A DNA stretch of 64,000 nt from Tiliqua scincoides (Eukaryota > Chordata > Lepidosauria > Squamata > Scincidae). The DNA is taken from contig NC_089821.1 of the NCBI RefSeq assembly GCF_035046505.1, forward strand, positions 62,590,256 through 62,654,255, in the 5' to 3' direction. A model generated the notes under the pieces. That model was not told the DNA's origin. It searched no databases and worked only from the letters and a program-made list of their open reading frames with translations. This document shows, piece by piece, positions 36,701 through 48,700 of this stretch (positions within the stretch are counted from its first letter, which is position 1; each line of letters opens with the position of its first letter). Position numbers and translations under genes: made by a program.

Positions 36701-39700
36701 TAAATGTGTGTTCTACGGAATCTAGCATCTAGGAAGGGCAAACCACACCTACTCTTTTGAGTAGCATTACTTGATGGACTTATGGACCAATCTTACCCAG
36801 GCTTTATGCTGACAGATGTTGCAATCTGTCAGGATAAGGCCAAGACCGCTATGCGGCATCTGCTGCAGTGGTGCACAGGCCGGGGCCAAAAGCACAAATG
36901 ACTGGAGGCCCCGCACGTGCACCAATGACTCACATAGCTCCTTCCAGAGCAGGTAGATCAGCAGGGGGACAGATCAGGGGAGGATTGAGATGGAGATTGG
37001 GCTTGGCCAGGGCAGCCATGGGTGGATCTTGGTAGCACTTGTGGCACTGAGATGCTGTCCCCCCAACCTGGGCTCAGCACTTACCTTTAGACCTACCCAG
37101 ATTTATGCCAGCAAGGGAGCTGGCATATTCCTGAGGAGGCCTATTGGGGATTAGAGAGTGGCGGAGTAGGTAAGTATGAGATTTCTGTACCTACCACTCC
37201 ATGGCTGCCTGGTCCTCAGCCAGTCTATAGCATGAAGCAGAGGCTGCATTGGCACTAATGCGTGCTGTCTGCTGGCCCAGGATATGATTGGACCATTAGA
37301 TTTTCTTGAGCCAAAAGCAGCCAGATTGGGAAGGCCCTGCAGATGGGACTGTGGCAGGTGTCAAGATTTAAGATCCCTTTCACAATAGTCCCAGTCTGTG
37401 AGGAGCTCCAATCTGACTGCCATTGGCTAAAGGAAGCGATCAGTCTAATCACACTTGAAATGTCACAGCATACCCCTTAGTGGGGTACAAGTCTTTCCAC
37501 AGGAATGGATGGGTGGGGCTGAGTTCTCATACCAGTAGAGGTTAACTGAATGATTGGCAAGTGGAAATTCCTGAGGTCAGGAATGTTGGGAGGTTACAGT
37601 GGACTGTCTGCTTTTACGATTAGTGCCACTCCAGCGGTACATTGTTTTCCACAACAAGATCATTGGTTGGAAAAAGCAGCTGGCCAGTGTGCAGTTGCCA
37701 TGTTGGCTCAGTTCAGTGCTGCCTTGCAGGTCCCCTTCCTTGCCTTTTCTGTACAAATATTAGAAGTCTGCTGTGGATAAAATCAACGGTGTCTGTGTCT
37801 GCTTAAAGTAGAGATGCTTTTAAAGCACTTTCAGATGTCATGTGCTTGCCTGTGGTATCTCTCCTTTCTTTCCAGCACGCTGGCATGAAGTTCCTGAGGA
37901 ACTGAGAGCAAAAGAGTTTGCTAACTCATCAGGAATGTTAAAAATAGTTTTGTGTGAACCATTGAAGAACCAAAGAAGGGAAAATGGATAGAGGGGCATT
38001 AAAATTCCCATGGAGTCAGCGCTGCCCTTGGGTGACCTGTGCACAAGGAACACCTGTGGCTGTGCACCTTCACAGAGAAGACCCGCCCCAGTCAAAGAAA
38101 ATCTGTTCACTGGATGCCCAGAAGAAAGCTGGGCTGATAGAAGTGCTTCTGTCCTCTTCCATAGGCTTAATGGCTGTAAACTTACTGACGGCTGCTGTGC
38201 AGATCTCTCCACCGTTCTCTCTACAAATCAGATGCTGGCAGAACTGAACTTGCAGGCTGCTCGACTGAAGGATTCTGGACTGAAGTTCTTGTGTGAAGGC
38301 CTGACTCATCCAAACTGCAAAGTGGAGAAGCTACGGTAAGCATGGCAGAAACTCCTTCTGTCTAACAATCCCAGCAGAATGAGAGCTTGTAGGTGGGGCA
38401 TGACATCTGTTACATTCATGGGTGCAAAGTGCAATTCTGCAATTGTAACATGTCTTTGTTGTAGCAGAGTCTCTCCTTCTTAGCTGCCGGTCCAACCTGG
38501 AGGAGCTAGAACCTGAAATGACCCTGGAGCCTTAAAGACCTCCCTTAGCTCTGAAACGTCTGTGGCAGGCACTGCAGTTTCTTACGGTCCTTCCTCTGTA
38601 CATCAAGGATGTCTTTGGGAAGGAACAGGAAGTCCTTCTGCAGACGTTCTGTGTGATGTGAATCTTGTTTCTCATAATAATATAATGATGTTTTTCTCAT
38701 TCAGTACACTCCAGCCCTCTGGCCGACGGCATTCCTAATCTGCGTTTCCTACAGTTTCCATATTTTAGCTTCCTGCGTGGCTTTTGCTTTTAAAGCCTCC
38801 ATTGTTAATTTTTGTTGTATCTGAAAAATTTATGCCTTGCTTTATCTCTTAATGCAAAACATCTTCTAACGTCAACAACCATATAGTAAGAGCAAAGTTC
38901 AATGCAAAATACAAATATTTTTAAGCTATGGCCATTGCTATGGAATGAGAATCAGGAAAAATATGAAGGAAAGACAGGTACTGACTGAACACCTGCTATC
39001 TCTTAGTAGAGAAACCAAGGATGTAGCATCTTCCTCACGTTAGCAGACCAGTCCTGTGGACTAGTTATGACAGTGGAACAGAGATCCCCTACAGGCCATA
39101 CACACAGTGCACTGCTGGCAGCCATTTTGGAGCTGCCACTGCAAATGGCAGTGGCCCACTACCACAGCTGGTGACTTGCTTGACAGTGGGTAGGACAGTA
39201 TGGGGGTGGGGGTGGATCCTTGGCAGGGAGGAAAAGGAAGTAGGCATTTTGGGGGAGGGACGAGAGAGCTGGAAGGGGGTGGATCTAATGGCAGTGGCAC
39301 ATGCTGGAATATGTCCTCTCTTTTGAAAACTTCCCTGTCTCTGAGGTCACAGAGTGGCTTTGGTGGTGGTTGCCTTGCCAGTGTACGGAGTCTTAGGGTC
39401 AAGCTACATGTGATATTTCAAGTGTTCCCAGCCTGGGTGGGCTCAGTTCCCTTTTAGCAGCTTGCTTGTGATAATGACGGGGCTTAAACCTGTTCCACAC
39501 AATCCCTATATCTGAAGGAACCTCACCTGGCTGATATTTACCCCATGGAAAAGCTTCCGTTGGTAACAGGGCGAATATCAAATGAATGGGAGGGGGTTCA
39601 CAAAGCAAAGCCCCATTATGTCCCTTGCTGCTGAACTCCTGATCTTCGGAGACCCTGTTCCAGCTACTCTCAATGAAGGACAAATGGAGTTGATCAGGGC

Positions 39701-42700
39701 TAATCAGATCACATGCAGTTTGATCAGCATTAGACTTGGGAATCTGTGGGCAGAATGGGAGAGGATTTTTCTCAGGGATCAGGTGTGCTCCCTGAGCATA
39801 GCCAGCCCTGTAGTGCTTCCTGGAGTGGCACCTCCCTCTGCTGCTGTCTCCTGCAGAACAGCTGGGGGGAAAGTAGGCCCGCTGCTCTCCACGCAGTCCA
39901 AGTGGTGATGCTGTCAGTTGGTGTCTCACACCTTCTTTGCCAGGAGGCTTTGAAGAGCAATGAGGACTCACACAACACATTCCTCTCTTTCAGGTTGTGG
40001 GGCTGTGACCGTGACCGTTGCCTGACCCACGCTTGCTGCAGTGATCTCTCTGACGTCTTCAGTAGCAGCCAGACACTGACGGACCTGGCGCTGGATTACA
40101 ATTCTTTCCTGGGAGACCAGGGAGTTCAGCTGCTGTGCAAAGGGCTGGAACATCCCTCTTGCCAGCTGCAGAGCCTGGGGTGAGTAGGCAGGTGGCTCCC
40201 TATCTTGGTGAACAGTTTGGTCAAGCGCAGCTGGTGCAGGACAACTGCACCCTGGCAGTGCATAGAGAGAGGTGGAGAGAATTTAGTTCTGACATCTGAC
40301 GGATCCCCCCCCCCACTTGTTACATTTGGCCACATATTAGCACTTGCACATCTGGGGCACAAAGCCATCATTTTCAAACCAGGCAGCGTTTTTGTTTGGT
40401 TTTTCACAGCAGGCTGCATGGCTGCCTTTGCACTGTGTTCAGCATCCCCCCAGCTGTCTGAATGGAACATGGCTTATCCTGGCAAATGACGTTTTACAGT
40501 TGTGTTGCAGAACTCTCTTTCAGGGGTGGCACAATTTAGAACTCCACCTGATGCCACCTCGAGTCTGCTGCTGTCACTTCCACACTACCAAAACAAAAAA
40601 CCCCAACTGAACTCCACATGTGGTCTTTGCAAACCCAGAAGTGCAGGACTTCCAGTCATTTTCCAAAGGACCACACAAATTTCAGAGCTCCTTCATTGGC
40701 ATGGTCCCTGTAACTAAAGCCAAAGTCCCACTCTTCTGTGTCTGAGGAAGCTTCACAAGGAAGCTTGCTCTGTGCTCTTGGATGAAAACTTCCTTGGACT
40801 GTTCTTGGTGAGAACAGAATTAAACTGCATTAAACGCAAGTAGAGATAATGGTTTGGGCTGTTACAGCACAAAGTGGGGTTGGTGTTTGCTCACCCTTCC
40901 TGCACAGACCTCTTCTGACATGACACTGTACACGTGTACCCATGTGAATGACTCTACGTGTGTTCGTTTTAAATGTTAGCATGTTGCCTGGCTGCTTCAG
41001 TGTGTATGTGTTGCTGTACGTACATTGAATGCAAAGTGGAAGGAGGGCACATCATGATACTCTGGGGCAGTCAATGAGGCATTATTATTTCAGGCCAGTC
41101 TCAAAGCAGCACTATTCTGACTCAGCCAGAAGGGACTTACTGGTGCTTGTTTTCACAGGAAGGGAGACGGATGGAATAGAAATGTCCAGGCAGATTAGAA
41201 AGGCAGCTCCCCTCCTCTTCTAGGCCGCACTGCAGGCTGGAGACAGCTCATCTTTGCAATACAGCAGGGAGTCAAGGAGCAATTCCCAAAGTCGTGATCG
41301 TTTCCCACTCTTTCCCCACGTAGGTTGGAACAGTGTTGCCTGACAGCTGCCAGCTGCCGGGATCTCACCCCTGTTCTCTGCACCAGCAAGATGCGGAAGC
41401 TGAACCTGGAAAGGAACAAACTGGGAGATGCAGGAGTGAAGCTGCTGTGCGAGGGCCTGAAATACCCAGGCTGCAAACTTCAGACTTTGTTGTGAGTGCA
41501 GGCTGAGTGAACAGGAGCAGGGCTCTGGCTGTCTTGCCTTGTTTTTGTCTATCATGCACAGGCTGGGGAGAAGCTGTCACAGATAAAGCCACCACAGGAG
41601 GCAGGGGGTTGGAGGCCTCTGCTCCATCACACTTCTGATCCAGATCTCAGTGCCACTGCTCCCCCCAGCATTGTGCTCTTGCAGCCATTTTCAACCACTG
41701 TGCCGTGGCATACTGGTGTGCCATGAACGGTCTGCAGGTATGCCACAGGAGTTTGGGGGAGGGTCATTTATTAGCAGAGTCTTTGGGGGATGTGAGCCCC
41801 CCACCAACAGCATAGTGTGCCTTGTCAATTGTCAAAAAACCAGTAGTGTGCCTTGACCATTTTAATACCTTGTCAGTGTAATGTGAAACGAACAAGGCTG
41901 AAAATCACTGTGCTATTATTAGTGGGAAAAGACCACACACTGACTTTCAAGGTTATTTCCAATAAAAAATAGTATGTGAAGGAGAGGGCATGATCAGGAC
42001 TGGAACCACAACTGGGCAAAGTGCTGAGGCCCCTTACTGCCCCTCCCCCCCATTCTGCCCTGTTTCATAGCCCCTCATTGCACTATTTAAAAACTAAAGA
42101 AAACAAAACACACAGGCCCACATTGAGTGTCCATCATAACCTGTAACTTGGCCTTCAGTCAAGCATATTTTAGATTAGACATAAACACATCTAAAGATCA
42201 TTGTTTTAGTCTTAGACTGTTTGGTGCTGTAGTATCAGGGGTTCAATCTTTCTAGGAGAGTGGACAAAATCTACTCAAAGTCTTTCTGATAAGGAAGGAT
42301 AGAAATCACAAATGCCTTTTATCCTTAAGGTCTGCAAAGGAAAATCAAAGAATGAACCAGTTAATCTATTAAGCTGATGCACACATTGCCATTCAGACAT
42401 TCAAACTGGCCTTGACCTGATCTCTTGATGAGTTCATGAAAGCCTATAGTCATGCCAAGGAATTGTGTGTGATCTGGAAGTCCATGCATACTGTAGGAAG
42501 TCCATGCATACATGCAACTGTAGGGATTTTCAGAATCAGTGAGATACATGCTAGTTTGTAACCTGTTGTGATGCTAGAAATCTTTGCAGTGACTCTGGGG
42601 GGTCACTTGGTGGCTTATATGCACCACCACCCCCCGCCCATAATAGTGGGTGAGCTTAACAGAGCTTGCGGTTAGCTGAAAGATATTCGTTTAACTTACT

Positions 42701-45700
42701 GATTGATGTTCTGCTGCTTCATAACATTCACTTCATTTCAAGGAGAGGAATGAACAGGTAGTGATTCCACTTGCACTAAGTGGTGCTTTTGATCTCTTGC
42801 AGACTGGGAACATGTGAGCTGACAGCTGCCTGTTGTGGGGATCTCTCGTCTGTTCTTGGAGTCAATCCAACACTGACGGAGCTGACTCTGGACTATAATG
42901 TTCTGGAGGACTCAGGTGTGCAGCTGCTCTGTGAGGGATTGAAGCAGCCCAACTGCCAGCTGCGGATATTGGGGTGAGTCACAGTTGGATGATGTTTGAC
43001 TTCTAAGCCCCCAAGGCGATTAGCACCTTGTGGATTCGGTGTGTTTGCCATAATGAGCACATGGTGTTATGAAACCAGTCCAGGAAAAGGAAGGCGCCTT
43101 CTCCCAGGTGTGATTCCCATTTTGCACATGGGAAACTGCAGGCAGCATCCTAAATCCTGCATTCCAGTGTATTTGTGGGCAAAACTAAAGACTTGTGCAT
43201 ATTTTTAAAGTTTCTTGAAGCTTCTGAATTTGAATTTTCACCTTTCTGAGAGACAAGCCAATGGAAAAATGGCCAAAGAGACAGATTTAGCTGGAAGGAG
43301 AGAAACACAGATGGGCAAAGCAAGAGAAAGCTATGATGGTGAAGGGAAATTGTGATAGTCGTTCCATGTTCTTGACCAGCTTTGGAGGTATTGGCCCTGA
43401 GTGGCTGATCCAGCTGGCTTCCTGTTCTCACCCATTTTTTCCCCCACCAACAAGAAATGCCACTTCTAGGGGAATGTGGGAATGTCTCCTCCGGGTTTTC
43501 TAAGAATAGCTCTAAAGAGCCACTTACAGTCACACGGAGATTCCTCTCTTCTCAGCATCGCTATACCGCATTCAGCCACTAGATGGTGCTGAATATAATT
43601 GTCTGGTGTTGCTCTGCAGGCACTACTGTGAGAGTGATTTTGACAGAGACCCTGAGGTTCAGTATTATTTTTAGAGAGGGAGGGTTCTGCCTAGGAAACC
43701 CCTCTGGCTAGCCCGATCTCCTGAGCTGGTGGCAGTGGATTCAGTCTACAAAGGCTGTTCTCCAGTAGACTGTATGCCCAAACAGGGGAGAGAAGGGAGC
43801 AGGAAGGGAGTGAGCATGCTAACCACTAGGTGCTACTGCCCTGGATCAGTATGCAGCTGCTGGCAGCCTTGCTCTTGACTCTGACATAGGTGCTCAGTAT
43901 TTTCAGGAGGCCTCATGGCTTCATTCTGATGCTTGGGAAGGAGGCCTTCAGAATTTGCCAACAAGTGTACAGGAGGGGATTTCACTGTGGGAAACACAGA
44001 AGGGAGGAAGTTTTCTTTTACTAAAGATGCTTTTCTGTCTCCTGCAGGTTGGGGCACTGCAGCCTGACAGCAGCTTGTTGTGGCGCTCTCTCTTCTGTTC
44101 TAGCCACCAGCCAGTCTCTGACAGAGCTGGTTGTGGAGTGTAACACTCTGGGAGATGCAGGCGTGAAGCTCCTGGGTGAGGGACTGAAGCACCCGCATTG
44201 CAGGCTACAGAAGCTAAAGCAAGTAACGGTGGGGAAGGGCGGATGCTTGAAAGAAACACACAATCTGTGCTTGGCAAAATAACTGGGAACTGGTGTTAGA
44301 GCCACAGTCCTTCTGCTTTTAGGCCAGGGACTGGTCCAGGTAATTCAAGGTCACTTTCGGTTCTCCAGTTCTAGCCTATTAACTCTCCGTAGTCTCGTAA
44401 TATTTTCCCCATTAGACATAGTCTAATCTCAAACAATAGCCAAGACACCACCAATGCTGTCTGCCACTGATTCAGGGTAGAAAGTTTCCAAATCTCCAGA
44501 AACCCTGAGGAATGTGGAACTCAGGTTTTTCCAATAGGATGAGCTGCATAGAAGATAACATCATCCCTTCTAATAGCTGAGGGTCAACCAAGAAAGCCAT
44601 TATGCAATGCACTGTCCATTCTTGGAGAGTATCTCTCCATGTAAAATGCAGAACTTGCATTTGAAGAGAATAGTGGGGTGATCTACATTGTGCAGTATCC
44701 CCGTATTGAGCCATGAACCTCTCCTATTGAGCCATGAAGTTCTGGCTCTTCTGCTCTGTCATGTCAGAATTAAGATCTATGGAGATTAACTTTGTCATGT
44801 GTGAAGTGGCAACCAGGGGAAGTAGGATAATGAAACTTGTTCTGTGATCATAATCGGGCAACTGTTTGTCTCCTGCAGCTTGTATGATTGTGATCTCAGC
44901 CCTGCTTGCTGCGAGGATCTCGCCTCTGTCCTCAGCAGCAATGGAATGATGTCTGAACTGCTCCTGGGAAGTAACAAACTTGGGGAACTGGGAATGAAGC
45001 TTCTGTGTGAAGGACTGAAACATCCACACTGCAAGTTACGGAAATTGTGGTAAGGAAGAGCTGGATTCCTCTGGAATTGTTTGGTTGCATATTATTTATT
45101 TATTATTAAGAAGAATACAATCAGTTCTCATTATCCACTGAGGTTAAGTTCCTGGAAAACCTAGTGGATACCAAATTAGTGGATACCGAATCATTGATAC
45201 TATGGGGAAAATAGGATTATGTTCCCATGGACCCTCTTCACTATACCCTATATGAACCTAAATCTTACATAGACATCTATGGGATGAGTGGCAGTGTTAT
45301 GGAACAATTTCTAACGCTAGCAAATTAGTTATTATTCCTTCCTAACAACATTATTCAATATAAAAGGTATATGAATGGTTTCCAAGAGCTTGGACAGTTC
45401 TTCGTGGCCTTTATTCTGGAAGCCCAGAGAGAACACAATCAGTTCCCATTTTGTTGAAAATGGCATTCAACAAATAACACACACACACAGCAACTCCAAA
45501 AGAGAGAGATGACATTTTAAATGCAGTGCAAGTCAGGGAAAGTCTGCTCCTAACAGAAGTTCCCCTAAATGAAATACAAACTAGGAAGAAAACACCATGG
45601 TCACACTGACTTCTGAGTACACATGCAAGAAATGAACTACACCTCTGTGCTCACACTACCTTCTTCACATAACCGTTTCTTCCAGCCTTGCTGAAAGCAA

Positions 45701-48700
45701 TAGGGTGGGAGTCAAGGCTTGATTAGCTGCTTAGTGATTTGGCAGCAATCCCAAGTTGCAAGCAATTTGCAAGCAGCAAATGTTAGCAAATGGTGAAAAC
45801 CACACACAAAACCCAGGCAACACTGTTGACAGTCACCAGATCAAAGCTCAACACAACTCATGACAAACCTTTTGAAAAAACCAGATCTGACAGGTAGGCA
45901 GACTGAGCACCATCTGAATCTCTTGGAACCCTGCACAGAAGGTCCTCTCCCACATCACCATCAAGCATGCCTCTAAAGCAGTGTTTCTCAAACTGTGGTC
46001 GTGACCCACTAGGTGGGTTGGGAGCCAATTTCAGGTGGGTTCCCATTCATTTCAATATTTTATTTTTGATATATTAGACTTGATGCTCCCATGACTGCAT
46101 TTGGGGAAATGTTACAGACCTGTACTTTTAACAAGCTACTGTGAATATTTTAACAATGATAGTAAATGGGACTTACTCCGGGGTAAATGGGGTAGGATTG
46201 CAGCCTAGGATTGTTAAAAATGTTCCTGCTTGATGATGTTACTTTCGGTCATGACATCACTTTCAGTGGGTCCTGACAGATTCTCATTTTAAAAAGTGTG
46301 TCCTGGTGCTAAATGTGTGAGAACCACTGCTCTAAAGGAAGGGGGACTCACAGAAGGCCTCTCCAACAGGTGTTAATGAGCAGGTTAAGGCCATCGCTGA
46401 TGCCTTGTGCCTTGTTCAGGGAAACACCCCCCTCCACCTAGTACAAGCTTTCTGTGTCTTCACACTTTCCTCTTTTCCATCCGTCTCCAAGTGTACTCCC
46501 CTTTCCCCATATTATACATGATCAAGTAAGATGCATTTGTGTCTTCCAGCTTGTGTATCTCTGAAATCACTGCTGCTGCTTGTGAAGAGCTCTCTTCAGC
46601 CCTCAGGACAAGCCAGACCCTGGAAGATATAGATTTGTACAACAACAATTTGGAAGACTCAGGAGTCAGGCTGCTGTGTGAGGGGCTTAAACAACCAACC
46701 TGCAGACTGAAGAAAATAGGGTAAGTGGCAGCTGACTTCCTTGTTATGCAACATTCATTTGCAAACTGATAACTTCCTCTGACCAACAAAACCTCCTCCC
46801 AGAGGCAGGCCTGTCACTGACTTTAAGGTGGAAATAAAGTAAGCATGTTCCCCCAGAGTGGCTTACTAGATGCCTTTGAGAAACCCAGAAACAGGAGAGG
46901 GAGGCAAGAGCCCCCTCCTGTTGCCCACCTGGAAAAGATATTCACATACTCCCTCTAAGACCCAAAGCAAATGTGCAGCTATTCCATGGGAAGATTCATC
47001 CATGAGTCTCATCCATGGGTTCCAGCTCACATGGGATCTGCAGCCACATGTTCAATGCAATCTAAGGTTTTCTTTGAAGCAAAAGCTGTGGTAGTCCCTC
47101 CTCCTTTGCTGAAAAAAAATCCTTCCTTTTGCCTGCCCCAAATCTCCCACCAATCAGATTCACTGAATGACACTGAATTCTAGAGTTTTGAGAGAGGAAG
47201 AAAAGCTTACTGCTCTTCACAAGATGCATAATTTTATGAACCTCGTGCTCCCCTTTAATTGCTTTTTTTAAAAAAAACAAAAAGCCCCACACATTGTAGC
47301 CATTCATTGTAGACTGATCCTAACAGCCCAATGCTAACCTGTATTGGTGCAGCAGGGCCGAGTGATCTATGCCATATCCAACGCAGGTTAGAAGCAGGCT
47401 GGAGTTCTCCTCAGGATAAGGGAACATTTGTTCCCTTACCCTGTGTCAGGCCCAAGGCTGCTCAATGGGAGTACTTGGATCTGCAGCAGCAAAATTGCTT
47501 GCACAAGTCTGAGAAGCCACATGTAGGGCTTGTAGGCCTGGGATGAGGATTAGGATACAGTGGAGGCCTCCTCCACTGATCCCGCCCCCCTCCCAGGCAT
47601 GTCCTGCTCCCTGTTCCACCCTCCCCACCCAGAAACCCTCTCTTCCTACCTCCATTCCACCCCCTCACAGCCCCTGCACTTACCTCCACCAGCAACCGGG
47701 GGTCTAGATGCAGTGCCAGCAGGACGGCGCAGGCCTTCCTACCAGCGCTGCTTACACACAAGTCATGACAAACCTGCTTTATGGCACACGTGCAATAGCT
47801 AAAGCCAACACAGTGGCTGCTGCACTGGCACTCTAGCAATAGTTAGGATTGCGCTCTGTCTCTTGTGCATGCATGAGCTCTGAACTCATTTCCAAGCATC
47901 TAAAAAATCCCTTGGGTGTGCAATATGCCTTTACCCTTTGGCACTACAGTATCTTCGAACACTGAGTCTGTGCTTCTATCAAGAGGACAAAGCCCAGATT
48001 TTTGAGTCTTGTTTTGATGAGCACTGAGAAGTCCTTATAGGTCCATGGAGCAGTTCGTATGCTGCATGAGATCCTTGGCCTATTCATACAACAGGCCATC
48101 TAGACGTTGAAGTGATGAACATTAATGAACACCTAAGTAGAGTTCAGTAGATGGTAAGTTATGTCTTGTCTGGCTACTTACTATCTTCTTCCATTTTCCC
48201 ATATAAACAAAAACATTGCTGATGTGGTTGTTAGCAGCAGGAGATGAGCATGTCCATCGTTCTGGCAGACCAGCTTGGAAGTGGGTATGCTGGGGAGAAA
48301 CAGCATGGCTTAAGAAATCTACTTTCAAAACATAGAACTGGTTTCCATAGTGTCTTCTCCCTTGCAGGATTCTACTTACTATATGGCAGTGGTAGTCAAA
48401 CTTCTCAGGAGTAAATCTCCCAGGATAAGTCTTTGTGGGGGAGGAGGGGAATGTAGTGACCCAATCCCCAAGATTGCACTGCTGCGGGGGAAGGGGGGCT
48501 ATTTTTAAACTTGCCTTACCTGCTGCAGGAGTCTGGGGGGTGCAGGGAGCCCCGTGGAGCACTTTGCAGGGCTCTCCGCAGCTTGTAAAAAGTGAAAGTT
48601 GCAATCATGACCCATTTCCAGGTTGAGATAGCAAAACCGAAAGCGGGTCGCAGTAGCACCTTTAACTTTTTACAAGCTACAGGGAGCCCTGCAGAATGTT

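Larger units (their letters stand above)
24567..44241 (+). repeat. Recent segmental duplication, copy B
   Basis: Counterpart of 1-15795. Copy-specific material: the CR1 block 24904-30152, the SINE at 30816-31167 and a 188-bp block near 37436-37625 (inserted in B or deleted in A). Similarity drops sharply after LRR exon 5. Confidence 0.9.
45050..46549 (+). other. Gene B intron between LRR exons 6 and 7
   Basis: Holds a possible Tigger-like relic and the hAT MITE 45979-46329. The last 100 bases are loosely similar to gene A before its exon 7. Confidence 0.5.
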
